DNA from: Mesostigma viride
Taxonomy: Eukaryota; Streptophyta; Mesostigmatophyceae; Mesostigmatales; Mesostigmataceae
Direction: 5' to 3'
NCBI GenBank assembly: GCA_009746045.1
Contig: RPFO01001163.1
Span: 23,751 to 87,750, forward strand
Length of the DNA: 64,000 nt
Below, piece after piece: positions 44,475-54,121 of the stretch. Under the pieces are notes generated by a model. It searched no databases, was not told the DNA's origin, and was given only the letters and a program-made list of their open reading frames with translations. Both the position numbers and the translations under genes were made by a program. The first letter of the stretch is position 1. Each line of letters begins with the position of its first letter.

Positions 44475-47400
44475 CTATCGTAAGTGGTGCGTCTTCTTGT
44501 ACGCCTCTAGTAAACGAGCGCACCCGGCTAACTCAGTCGCGGTGCGCCAGGAGTCCTCTGACTCATGCTGTGCAAATCTCCATCGCACGCGATATTGTCG
44601 TTGGACCCCACGTCCTCGCTTGACGTCCCGGTGCCCCACAATCTCCGCCACCTCGTCCTCCTGTTCCCCCGTGTCCGAATAGAACTCCAGCGGGGCTGGG
44701 GGATTTACCCGGCCCTGGATGGTGTTCTGGTGATACAGCTTGAGCTGGTCGCGATGGAACCGGTTGGACGTGAGGTTCCACGACACAGGGATGTCCACCT
44801 GGAACATGACCTCGTCGAACTTGTCGAGGACCTTGTAGGGGCCCAAGAACATGGGACGGAGCTTAGTCTTCAGCTCCTTCTCCACCTTATGAGCAAACCG
44901 TCCGATTTGCGGGCCCTCCACCAGGACCCAGTCGCCCACCTCAATGGGCGGCGTCCGAGCATCCCGCTTCCCTGCTGTTCTGGCCATGTACCGCTCTGCC
45001 GCTGCTCGATAACCCTTGACGGCGCTGTTATGCGCCTGGTGCATCTGCTGCAGCAGCCGCTCGACCCCTTGCAGGGTATCCCGTTTGACCTGATCCTCAC
45101 CACATTCTGGACTCAGGAGCAAGTCGGGCGGCGTGAGGGGATGTCGGCCGGAGTTGAGGAAAAAGGGAGTGAACCCGTGAGCGGCCTGGGGGGCATTATT
45201 CAGGGAAAATTCCACCAAACCCAGGAGTTCCTCCCAATTGCTACCCACCGCGTTGGTGTAGTGGCGCATGGTCTCTTGCACCGTACGGTTCAGCCGCTCC
45301 ACCATGTGCGACGACGAGCTGTTGTAGGCCGTGCCCAGTGATACCTTGGTGCCCAACCGCTCGAAGAACTCCTGCCAGAATTTGGCCGTGAAGAGCTCGT
45401 CGCGGTCAGAGATGAACTGTCGGCTGAGCCCAAGGAACCGGAACACGTGAGTAAGGTAGAGCTTGGCACACTCTTCCGCCGTGAGGTCGGCAGGGCATGG
45501 AGCCAGATGACACACATGTACGCGTCAGTCGGTCCACGAACACCAAGACCATGCTGTTGCCGCCCTTCGTCTTCTTGAATGGGCCGATGAAATCCATCAT
45601 GATGGAATCCCACGGACCCATCGGATCAGGTAACGTCTTTGTGACGGCCTGAGAGCCCGTGTTCCTGGACTTCATGATCTGGCACGAGGGGCACTGGCGT
45701 ACGTACGTCTCGATATACATCCCTGGCCAGTATAGAAATACTTACGGGCCCGTGGGAGGAGGCGATGCATTCCTTGGTGACCGCCTAGGAGGGAGTCATG
45801 GAGCTCATGGAGCAAGGCTGCCCTACACAGCTCGGGAACGTACAGCCGCCATTCCCCCGGCTGGACACACACGAGTAGGCGCCCTTCCTGGAACTTGCAA
45901 GGGAAGGTGCCCATCTGCTGCGGATGTGCCCTGATGGCCTCGAGGGCCGCTTCTTCCGTGACCGTGAAACGACTTATCATCGTCTCTAGGTCAGATGTGA
46001 CAGTGAACACATCCTCTGCCGAGTCCTCAGCGTCCGCCATCACCTGGTTGACGTACTCTGAGAAGACTTTGGGAGGGCCGAGCGGATGAAGCTGAAAAAT
46101 TCCCTGGGGCGCCACCACATGACTGAGTGGCACGCGCGTGTGCGTGTGCGACCCCTCCCCTCCCCCGGGGGTCTCCACGTCCTCGTGGAGGCCCTGACAG
46201 AAAGACTCATCCAGGATAGGAGACAAGTCATCCATGGTGGTGTGCCCGAGATGAAAAAGATGGCGGGCCCGAGGGGACCGTGGCTCCGCGCCGTACGCGG
46301 TCCCCGGGGCGGCCACTGGAACACAGGTGGTGTGAAGCACGTCCATATCCTCGTAGAACCAATAGTCAGCCCGTCGTGAGAGGGCGTCGGGGACAACGTT
46401 GTCCGCGCCCTTGACGTATTGGATCTTAAACGGTGCAAATTGCGACAAGTACTCCATCCACCGCACTTGACGGGGCGTCAGATTGGGCTGCACCAGGAGG
46501 TGGGTGAGAGGCCGGTGGTCGGTGTGGATCACCAAACGGTGGGGGTCAAGATCCCCTTGCTCACTAATGGCCACCGAAAACTGTGCGCCCAAAAGATGGT
46601 GACGCCACGTGTGGCAGCAGTAAACTACTGCCAGGAGTTCCTGTTGGTGTACTGGATATAGTTCCGTTCCGCCGGAATCATCGTACGTGAGATGTACTCA
46701 ATGGTCTGTAGACCCTTGCCTTGATCCTGCAGGAGAACGCCCCCGATGGCCACTTTGCTGGCGTCAGTAGCCACAACGAAGGGAAGGGACGGGTCCGGCA
46801 GGACGAGGACAAGGGCTGTGGTGAGGTAGCGCTTGAGGGCCTCAAAGGCCTGCTGGCACTGCTCAGCCCACAGGAACGGAGTACCCTTCTTGAGAAGAGC
46901 GTTGATCGGGGCGGCGATGGTGGCGAACCTCGGGATAAACCGTCGGTAGTAGGAAGCCGACCCTAGAAAACTGCGCACCCCCTTCACGTCCGAGGGAACC
47001 GGCCACTGCTGAACGGACTCAATCTTCTCCGGGTCGGTCGCGATGCCGTCAGCAGACAGGGTGTGGCCCAGGAAGGGCACACAGCGACCGGCGCGCACCT
47101 TGGCTTTCCGCGCCGACAGGTGCTCGTCTTCCATGATCTGCATGTAGCACCGCGTCAACATCCTCCAGGTGCTCCTCGAACGTCCTGGAATACACCAGAA
47201 TGTCGTCCAGGTACGCCAACGCACACGTGCGCTTGTAGGTCCATGGTGGACGCGCCCCCTTGTGCGGGTCCGTCAGATCCTGGGAGACCTGCGGCAGGTG
47301 GGCCGTGCCCATCACCGGACGGAGGATGTCATTCATTAGCATCTGGAAGGACGCGGGCAAATTACACAGGCCCATCGCCGCCACCCGGAACTGGTAGTGA

Positions 47401-47837
47401 CCGAAGGGCGTGGTGAACGCAGTCTTGTGACAATCCTCAGGCGCGATGCGCAGCTGCCAGAACCCGTCCGCGCAGTCGATAACCGTGAAGCACGTAGCCC
47501 CTTGGACGCGGTTGAAGATGTCGTCGATCCTCGGCAGGGGATACTTGGACTTGACCATGATGGCGTTCAGCTTCCGGTAGTCGGTCACCAGGCGCCACTT
47601 GCCCCCTGGCTTGGGGACGAGCAGCACGCCGGCGGAGAAGGGACTGTTGCTGGGCTTGATGAGCCCGGCGTCTAGCAGCGAAATGAGAATCTTCTTGAGC
47701 TCCACCAGCTCGACCGGTCCCATGCGGTACATGGGGGACGCTGTAGGCCCGGAACCCTCCTGTAGCTGGACATGATCCCGCTGGAGATCATGTCTCGGAA
47801 TGGGCTCATTCGACCCCATTTTTTGCTGCGAAATCAC
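44475..47837 (-). pseudogene. Chromovirus (Ty3/gypsy) pol: RT, RNase H, integrase, chromodomain
   Basis: This is read on the minus strand over several frames. RT (47837-47049) has LLDAGLIKPSNSPFSAGVLL, TDYRKLNAI, FTVIDCADGFWQLRI and the catalytic LAYLDDILVYS. RNase H (47224-46400) has LPFVVATDASKVAIGGVLL and LVIHTDHRPLTHLL; a shift near 46660 displaces the QQELLAVV block. Integrase has a zinc region (LLHELHDSLLGGHQGMHRLL, CPSC), Asp in MMDFIGPF, Asp in FISDRDELF and Glu in HMVERLN, then the GPY-type LRPMFLGPYKVLDKF. The C-terminus VAEIVGHRDVKRGRG, YRVRWRF, EDSWRTATEL is a chromodomain, which in chromoviruses steers integration to chromatin. The 5' end stops near 47830 within the RT N-terminus: Gag, protease and 5' LTR are missing. 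Confidence 0.88.
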
Positions 47838-48197
47838 TTTATATGGTGTGGAAATTATCGAGCTTTAAAGAGAGCAAAAAGAACGAGTGATTTTGACCAA
47901 GAAACGGCAAAGAAAACTGATAAAGCATGCGCCGCCATGTCTTCCTTAATAAATTGGCTGCATTGCATGCGCACGGTGACGAATGCAAGTCCGGTACAGT
48001 ACTGGCGCGGCGCCCAGGTGCCACTGAACAGTTGTACTACAAAGAACCCATTTGTACTGATTCTTTCGACATTGTACTACGTTTAGTTAGTCACTGTCTA
48101 CTTCAACCCAGGTGGTCATACCACCTCCTAGGCAGGTTGTGCTACACCTGAACGAATCTTTGCTAGCCTGAGCTAGTTTGAACTAGTTTGAAGTAGA
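47838..48197. other. No gene; AT-rich with TAGTTTGAACTAG-like repeats
   Basis: The first part abuts the truncated chromovirus. From about 48110 there are short degenerate repeats of the type GTACTAC, AACTAGTTTGAA and TTGTACTAC; similar ones recur at 54297-54395 on the far side of the DIRS-like elements. Confidence 0.5.
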
Positions 48198-48859
48198 TTG
48201 TACTACCCTGTAGTACCAATGAAGTACATCCAAGTACTTGGAAGCAGTCCAGAGGTCATTTGCAGGGACTTTCACCCTTTCCAGGAGCATTTCTCGCAGA
48301 TCAGCCATGAGGCAGTGGCACCGACTCGCACCCCGCTCCCCTTAGTGGCAAATCAGGGAATCCAGATCGTAAGATCAACCAACTGTCGGGAGCGGAAGGG
48401 CTGGAAGACGCTCTGTGTGGACTCTGAGACGGCGAGCGTGGAGCGCACAGGGGAGGTTGAGCACCGAGCCATGGCAGCGGCGCAGTGGCGGACCGCTCTT
48501 GCCCACCGGTTGCTCGATTCCTCGGCCCACATCAACGAGAAGGAGATTCGTGCGGCTGTGCAAGGGATCGAGTGGGGCCTGCGCTCACAGGTTCACTGGC
48601 AGCAATGTCACGTGCGGCTGGTGGACAATTCGGCAGTTGTCGACGCGCTCGTCAAAGGGCGTTCGTCGTCCTACCGGCTGAACGCCTGGTGCCGCCGGGC
48701 GATCGCGCTAGGGCTGGCCAGCAACACCCGCTACCACTGGGTGTATGTGAGGTCGGAGCGCAACCCGGCCGACGCGCCCAGTCGTGGTCGATGGGTGCGC
48801 AACCTCACGGCGGATGGCGACGTGGAGCCCTGCCAGCCGTTAAGAATGTACTACAGCAC
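48198..48859 (+). pseudogene. RNase H fragment of another DIRS-like retrotransposon
   Basis: The frame contains AHINEKEIRAAVQGIEWGL, VRLVDNSAVVDALVKGRSSS, YRLNAWCRRAIALGL and ERNPADAPSRG, matching position for position the RNase H of the element that follows (HINEKEVRAAVKGVE, VDSTAALGCLAKGRSSS), but clearly a different lineage. It ends with DGDVEPCQP, which looks like a decayed 2A motif (DVExNPGP), and is cut at 48859 by the A1 repeat of the next element. RT and recombinase portions are absent. Confidence 0.8.
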
Positions 48860-49242
48860 TCGGGGTTCTCTGAACATAGTTTCTTTATAGTGATACGGAA
48901 GGGGAGCCGCTGATGCTAGGTGAAATAGAGCTGGGTGATGTGATCGTAATAAGGTTGATTAGGCTTCTAGTGTACGAGTATTACGGATGATATGGCCTAA
49001 TTGTTGCGGCCCATACCTTGACGGTGTGCTGAGTACCTTGACGACGGATTTTTGCGTCTAGGTTCTCCTAGCTAGCAGATCTGTGATTGCGGACGGGTTT
49101 GCAACAAGCAATATCTGAAGTAAAACTTGACGGCTAAACCTGTTTAGAGGCCGTTGTCGGATCTGGCCGTTGGTAGGGAGCCGTTGGCCTTGAAACACGA
49201 TAAAAGCTTGCTCACCTAGCTCATGGCGGTCTCTTTTGTTTT
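48860..49242 (+). repeat. Split direct repeat A1 (copy 1)
   Basis: This is 383 bp, the partner of 53706-54088 with about three mismatches. It presumably contains the promoter. Confidence 0.93.
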
Positions 49243-49313
49243 AACGAAGGCGGCGACAGGGGTCAGGGGCAGCGTAGCTGACGCCCGGAATTCCTTTCTG
49301 CAAAGCGGCTGGG

Positions 49314-50372
49314 ATGCCGAAGCCCGGGCGGAAGCCAGGTTCGACAGGTGCTGGGAAGCAATTACCGAAAGCTAATCCCGAGGTGCCGACAGCTACTAAA
49401 CAGACGGGAAAGGGCCGACTAGGCTGGCCGACGCAGAAGAAAAGGCTCCATCAGGAGCTCTCCACTTGCTCGGGCCTGCCTGAAGTGTGCGCTGCCTTTG
49501 AGGCGGTCCTCGGGACCGACTGGGTAACTACTGTCAGCCGGTGGTCTGCGGCCCAGCTGGAGTCCGTCGTTGGACTGCTGGTCGACCACGTGGACGGGCC
49601 TGAAATTCTGGCAGCAGCGGACCCAAACGAAGCGCTAGTGGCAGCCCTCCAAAGCGCCCGGGACTTGGCGGACTCGGACGAAGAGGAGATGCAGCCACCA
49701 CGCCGGCCCACGAAAGGGGCGAAAAAGGGGACGAAAAAAGTCGGAAGCCCAGCCCCGAGCAAGGGAAAGGCCGCGGGGGATGTGAGGGAGCAGCTCTTGG
49801 AGCTGGCGGCTATTATTGGCAAGCAGGGGCAGGCGGGCAAAGAAGAGGAGGAGGAGGAGGAGTCCGAGGAAGAGGATTTCCTGACGAAATTGAAGGATGC
49901 GCTGGCCGGGGCAGATGGGGCTTCCAGGAAGCCGAAAAAGACCAAAGGGGTGACGCTGCCCACTCGAGCACAAGTGGTGAATTGGAGGGTGCAAGAGAGA
50001 GTGCTCCCCGAGGTGCTCGAGGATGCCAACGACAATGGAGGGGGGATAAAGAGTTGGATCATGGCTACTCGCCAAGGGGGGTGGAGGAACCAGGAAAGCA
50101 GGAAGGTGGTCATGAACATCGCCCTGGCCATGGACACACTCTTCAAGGAGTTGGGGCCGGCAGCCGGGGAGTTGGCTGGGGTAGAGTATCTCATGAGGGT
50201 GGTGGCAGCCATGCTCCTAGTGGAGAGCCAGGGGTCAGGAGGGTGGAAGGTGGCTGGCCACCTCCTTGCTCTCAAGGAAGATGCCTCCTTGGTGAGCAAC
50301 CCGGCCATGAAGATGGCCCTGCAAAGCGCCACGATGATGGAGAAGCTGGGCAAGGCCCAGCAAACCAAGTAA
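49314..50372 (+). CDS. Gag-like protein of the DIRS/PAT element
   Basis: This is 352 codons from ATG to stop, 71 bases after A1. The N-terminus is basic (MPKPGRKPGSTGAGK), followed by a helical region (WSAAQLESVVGLLVDHVDG), a Lys-rich linker, a Glu run (KEEEEEEESEEED) and a conserved-looking C-terminal helical domain (WIMATRQGGWRNQESRKVVM). It has no zinc knuckle, as is common for DIRS-group Gag. The first-ORF position and the lack of any enzyme motif support a structural role in packaging the RNA. The frame is intact. Confidence 0.75.
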   Translation: MPKPGRKPGSTGAGKQLPKANPEVPTATKQTGKGRLGWPTQKKRLHQELSTCSGLPEVCAAFEAVLGTDWVTTVSRWSAAQLESVVGLLVDHVDGPEILAAADPNEALVAALQSARDLADSDEEEMQPPRRPTKGAKKGTKKVGSPAPSKGKAAGDVREQLLELAAIIGKQGQAGKEEEEEEESEEEDFLTKLKDALAGADGASRKPKKTKGVTLPTRAQVVNWRVQERVLPEVLEDANDNGGGIKSWIMATRQGGWRNQESRKVVMNIALAMDTLFKELGPAAGELAGVEYLMRVVAAMLLVESQGSGGWKVAGHLLALKEDASLVSNPAMKMALQSATMMEKLGKAQQTK

Positions 50373-50419
50373 ACACCGAAAGGGTAAACCGCTCCCCCTT
50401 CCCACTGCCTCTTCCTACA

Positions 50420-53044
50420 ATGCCTCTAAGCACTACGTGGGGGAGAGTGAGGTCAGCACGCAGACGCCAGCGTGCAACTCGCCGCCGCCGGACCTTCACT
50501 CTACAACACAAGGTGATTACGTGGTTGAATTGGCTATGGCACGGGGGGGCAGACCCTCCGCCTAAATCTGGAGGCGCGTGCTCCAGAGGAACGGCGGAGG
50601 CCCTGAAAAGGGTCAAGAAGCACTGCGAGTGGTACAGTCGCCGCGTAACCGGCGTTGCGACAGGCCCCGCAGAAGGAAGTGATCTAATCTATGGGAAATG
50701 TAATAAGTATGAACAACTTGTGGCGGAGCGGGTGAGTCTGCCGAAGCGCGAGGTGGCAGGAAAGGCGAAGCTGCTGGATTTGCTGGCGCTACGACCTAGT
50801 TGGCGAGAGGTGTACGCGAGCGAAGCCAACTGCATCAAGCCGGAGGTGGCTGCCAGTGCGAGGTATTGGAATGTACCTGCCCCCAGCCGAGGGTGCACCA
50901 TGGCGGAGTGGGGCAAGTTGATGGGGAGGGCAGCGGACGTGGGGATGGTGGAGTTCCGAGAGACGCGGCCAAAGTGGGTAGACGGATGTTTTGGGGTGGC
51001 CAAAGGAGTGGGGGAGTTAAGGCTCATTGTGAATAAGAAGTTGGGGAACGCACTGTGGGTGGACCCCCCTAAGACGGTGTTACCCCACCTGGGCATATAC
51101 TCGGAGGTCTATATCAAGGGTCGGTGCTACACGGCCAAGAGCGATCTGGTCTCGTATTACTATACCATCCAAGTGCCGGAGTGGTGGTGGGATTATCAAG
51201 GGCTACCTGATGTGTGGTCCACCGATGTCGGGCTGCCGGGGCGGCGGAGGAGGGTGTGGCCAGTGCTGAAAGTGCTGGCCATGGGGCACTCCCACGCTGT
51301 AGCGCTAGGGGAAGCCATCCATGAGATGGTCCTCTATGCCACGGGCGCTTTGGATCCTAGACGGCAGGTGAACCGCCTCACAAGTGTAGGGGAGCTGACC
51401 GTGCTTCGGAATGCATGGGGTAACCCAACCGCCCTAGCCATCGAGTACAAGGAGGAGAGCACGAGGGAGATGCAAATCGACCTTGAGGACCCCCCTGCCC
51501 CTATGGTATCCATCACTATTGATGACCTGGTGGTCAGCAATGGGCGCACGTGCGAGGCGGTGAATCGCTTAATCGCGAGTGCTATTGAAGACGGGTACGC
51601 GCCTAACAACCTTGTGCCCTCCAAGGACAAGACGATCATGGCTAGCCCGGAGGGGGAGGACGAGCTAGAAGCTCTGGGTGTTGTTCACCGGCGGGATGGG
51701 GTGTTGGAGCCGACAGCTAAGCAGCTCACCCTTGTGGTTGCGCACACTCGTGTACTCCTCGAGAGGGGACGCGCTACCGCTGAGGCGCTGGCGGCCGTCG
51801 TGGGCCGGTGGGTGTGGCTGCAGATGCTCAGCCGCACTTGCTTGTCCATATGGCAGCAGAGTTTTAAGTTCATCAACCTCAAGGGGTGGGGCCAGCGAAC
51901 GCGACCTTTGTGGCAAGGTGTGCGCGATGAGCTCGAGTGTGCCATGGCGTTGGCCCCCATGCTCCGTGTGGACCGGGGGGCTGCCCTGGCTCCGGTGGTG
52001 GTGGCCTCGGATGCGTCTAGTTTTGGGCAGGGGGTTGTCTACGCTGAGATGGCCCCAGCTGAGGTGACGGAATTAGCTCGGGCCCGGGAGGTGCGGGGTT
52101 ACCCAACCCTCCTCACCCCAGGTGAGGCCATGTATGCCGGGCCTAGACCCTTGACCAAGGCCGCGGAAAAAGCCATCATCCACGGGCGATGGCGCGTCGG
52201 GATCAAGAGTCGCTGGCGCGATTCGACCATGCACATCAACGAGAAGGAAGTGCGGGCCGCTGTGAAGGGGGTGGAGCGCTCGGCCCGGAACCTCGGAACA
52301 TGGGGTAAGCGGGTGGTGAGGTTAGTGGACTCCACTGCCGCTTTGGGCTGCTTGGCTAAAGGGCGTTCCTCTTCTTACCGGTTAAACAAGCAATGCCGCC
52401 GGTTGTGCGCTCTTACGTTGGTCACCGGCAGCCGCTCACAATGGGTCTGGACGCCAAGTGAGCTTCAGCCTGCGGATGGGCCTTCGCGGGGGCTTTCCAT
52501 GGCTGCCTCGGTGGCCGGGTGGGTCCGCGATTTGACTCGCGAGGGTGTTCATCCCAATCCCGGGCCTCGGCTTGGCGCTAGCTACTTGACCCTTCTTGAG
52601 GGCAAGGTGAAGCCGGCTACTTTGATGGTTTACCATCGGGGTCTTAGGTCCTTTTTCGCATGGTGGGCGAGCCGGCGGGGTCGGGTTGGCAGCTTGTTGC
52701 GCGGCTTGACGATAGAGGAATACTATTGCGAGTATGTCGCTTGGGCGCACTCACGGTGTTACAGCCGCCAGTTGTGTGTCAATGCGCTTATGGGCCTGAA
52801 TTTGTACTTCCCCGGGAGGTGCGGGATTGGGCCTTGGCACGAAGTGTTTTGGCTGGCTGGCGCACGTTGGCACCCCCTCGTGCCCCCCCCCCATTCCATG
52901 GGAGGCTGCGTTTGCGCTTGCTTGTACTATGGTGCTCCAGCGGCAGCCTCGTGCGGCTATGATGGTCATCGTTATTTTCCAACAATACCTGCGGGTATCG
53001 GAGGCGCTCAACCTGTTGGTCGGCCATGTGCGCTTGCAGCCTGA
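50420..53044 (+). CDS. RT-RNase H of the DIRS/PAT element
   Basis: The ORF starts at the ATG at 50420, 47 bases after Gag stops; the open frame extends further upstream only as overlap with Gag. An Arg-rich N-terminus precedes RT: MVEFRETRPKWVDG, LRLIVNKKLGN, AKSDLVSYYYTIQVPEWWW (first Asp) and SITIDDLVVSNG (catalytic Asp pair, codons 51521-51526; the usual aromatic residue before xDD is Thr). RNase H follows: VVASDASSFGQGVVY, HINEKEVRAAVKGVE, VRLVDSTAALGCL, LQPADGPSRG. GVHPNPGP at 52544-52567 lies exactly between RNase H and recombinase. Beyond about 52883 the frame is wrong, and the recombinase continues in another frame. Confidence 0.85.
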   Translation: MPLSTTWGRVRSARRRQRATRRRRTFTLQHKVITWLNWLWHGGADPPPKSGGACSRGTAEALKRVKKHCEWYSRRVTGVATGPAEGSDLIYGKCNKYEQLVAERVSLPKREVAGKAKLLDLLALRPSWREVYASEANCIKPEVAASARYWNVPAPSRGCTMAEWGKLMGRAADVGMVEFRETRPKWVDGCFGVAKGVGELRLIVNKKLGNALWVDPPKTVLPHLGIYSEVYIKGRCYTAKSDLVSYYYTIQVPEWWWDYQGLPDVWSTDVGLPGRRRRVWPVLKVLAMGHSHAVALGEAIHEMVLYATGALDPRRQVNRLTSVGELTVLRNAWGNPTALAIEYKEESTREMQIDLEDPPAPMVSITIDDLVVSNGRTCEAVNRLIASAIEDGYAPNNLVPSKDKTIMASPEGEDELEALGVVHRRDGVLEPTAKQLTLVVAHTRVLLERGRATAEALAAVVGRWVWLQMLSRTCLSIWQQSFKFINLKGWGQRTRPLWQGVRDELECAMALAPMLRVDRGAALAPVVVASDASSFGQGVVYAEMAPAEVTELARAREVRGYPTLLTPGEAMYAGPRPLTKAAEKAIIHGRWRVGIKSRWRDSTMHINEKEVRAAVKGVERSARNLGTWGKRVVRLVDSTAALGCLAKGRSSSYRLNKQCRRLCALTLVTGSRSQWVWTPSELQPADGPSRGLSMAASVAGWVRDLTREGVHPNPGPRLGASYLTLLEGKVKPATLMVYHRGLRSFFAWWASRRGRVGSLLRGLTIEEYYCEYVAWAHSRCYSRQLCVNALMGLNLYFPGRCGIGPWHEVFWLAGARWHPLVPPPHSMGGCVCACLYYGAPAAASCGYDGHRYFPTIPAGIGGAQPVGRPCALAA
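52541..52567 (+). other. 2A-like NPGP site
   Basis: EGVHPNPGP is encoded between RNase H and recombinase. The core NPGP is the ribosome-skipping site of 2A peptides (consensus DxExNPGP); here the acidic positions are G and H. The related fragment at 48812-48838 reads GDVEPCQP at the same place, closer to the consensus upstream. Confidence 0.5.
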
Positions 53045-53495
53045 TGTTCGGTTGCGGGGTTCGCAGCGGGGCGCCTTGTTGTTGATGTCAGCTAAGACGG
53101 CTAAGGGGGAGGTGCAGTCTGTGGTGATCGAGGATGTCATGACTGAGACCCTCTTGCGGGCTTGTATGCGTGGCAAGGCGGCCTGGGAGCGGGTGTTCCC
53201 TTACGATTATGCCCAGTTCAGCCGGGTTTGGCATCAGGCCACGCAAGCTTTGGGGGTCGACACGGTGTTTACCATTCACGGGCTGCGGCATGGGGGGGCT
53301 ACCTATGATTTTTTGCGGCAGCGCAGCATGGCTGATATTCAGCATCGGGGTCGCTGGCGCAGCAGCAAAACTGTCGCCCACTATGTGGGATTGCACCGGA
53401 GCTTGGCCCTCACCCTTCCTGACGCCCTGGTTCGGGCTATCGCCGCCTGCCCCCCGCGCATTTGGCGGAGCGTCTTTTCTCTGCCTTCCTCTTAA
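52827..53495 (+). CDS. Tyrosine recombinase of the DIRS/PAT element
   Basis: The recombinase inserts the circular DNA copy of the element. In this frame the catalytic residues are all present: Arg in QQYLRVSEALNL (codon 52992-52994), His-x-x-Arg in IHGLRHGGATYD (53277-53288), His/Trp in HRGRWRSSKTV, and Tyr in VAHYVGL (53382-53384). The N-terminal SAM-like part lies in the preceding frame (about 52590-52880: LEGKVKPATLMVYHRGLRSF). The switch coincides with a run of ten C at 52883-52892, so one inserted or lost base explains the break. Confidence 0.88.
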   Translation: MGLGTKCFGWLAHVGTPSCPPPIPWEAAFALACTMVLQRQPRAAMMVIVIFQQYLRVSEALNLLVGHVRLQPDVRLRGSQRGALLLMSAKTAKGEVQSVVIEDVMTETLLRACMRGKAAWERVFPYDYAQFSRVWHQATQALGVDTVFTIHGLRHGGATYDFLRQRSMADIQHRGRWRSSKTVAHYVGLHRSLALTLPDALVRAIAACPPRIWRSVFSLPSS

Positions 53496-53571
53496 GTTCC
53501 CTTCATTCTTGTCTTATGCGTCCACCGGTTTTTGTTTTGCCCCTGGCTTGGGTCGCCAGGGAGGGATGTAA

Positions 53572-53705
53572 GGGTAAGGCTAGCCTTTTTGGACATAAAG
53601 TGTTCCCATGGGTAAGGATGGCCAGTTGAGGGCCACTTCCCGATGTGCTCTACTTATTGTTTTAATAAAGAGTCTGGTTACCTTGGAGTTCCACGGTTAA
53701 TAGAA
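53572..53705 (+). repeat. Split direct repeat B1 (copy 1)
   Basis: This is 134 bp from GGGTAAGGC to the AATAGAA that abuts A2. It contains CTACTTATTGTTTTAATAAA, the motif shared with the other two elements. Confidence 0.88.
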
Positions 53706-54088
53706 TCGGGGTTCTCTGAACATAGTTTCTTTATAGTGATACGGAAGGGGAGCCGCTGATGCTAGGTGAAATAGAGCTGGGTGATGTGATCGTAATAAGG
53801 TTGATTAGGCTTCTAGTGTACGAGTATTAAGGATGATATGGCCTAATTGTTGCGGCCCATACCTTGACGGTGTGCTGAGTACCTTGACGACGGATTTTTG
53901 CGTCTAGGTTCTCCTAGCTAGCAGATCTGTGATTGCGGACGGGTTTGCAACAAGCAATATCTGAAGTAAAACTTGACGGCTAAACCTGTTTAGAGGCCGT
54001 TGCCGGATCTGGCCGTTGGTAGAGAGCCGTTGGCCTTGAAACACGATAAAAGCTTGCTCACCTAGCTCATGGCGGTCTCTTTTGTTTT
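53706..54088 (+). repeat. Split direct repeat A2 (copy 1)
   Basis: This is 383 bp, the partner of 48860-49242, and is followed by the CCCACCC spacer 54089-54121. Confidence 0.93.
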
Positions 54089-54121
54089 CCCACCCGCCCT
54101 CCCTGTGTGTTGCTTGTTTGG

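Noticed and set aside
49451-50368. 305-codon minus-strand frame opposite gag
   Set aside because: Shadow of the plus-strand gag-like ORF; Ser-rich with no domain.
49982-50372. Start of the RT frame inside gag (49982-50372) as part of RT
   Set aside because: This part overlaps the intact gag-like frame and has no RT character; the ATG at 50420 is the sensible start.
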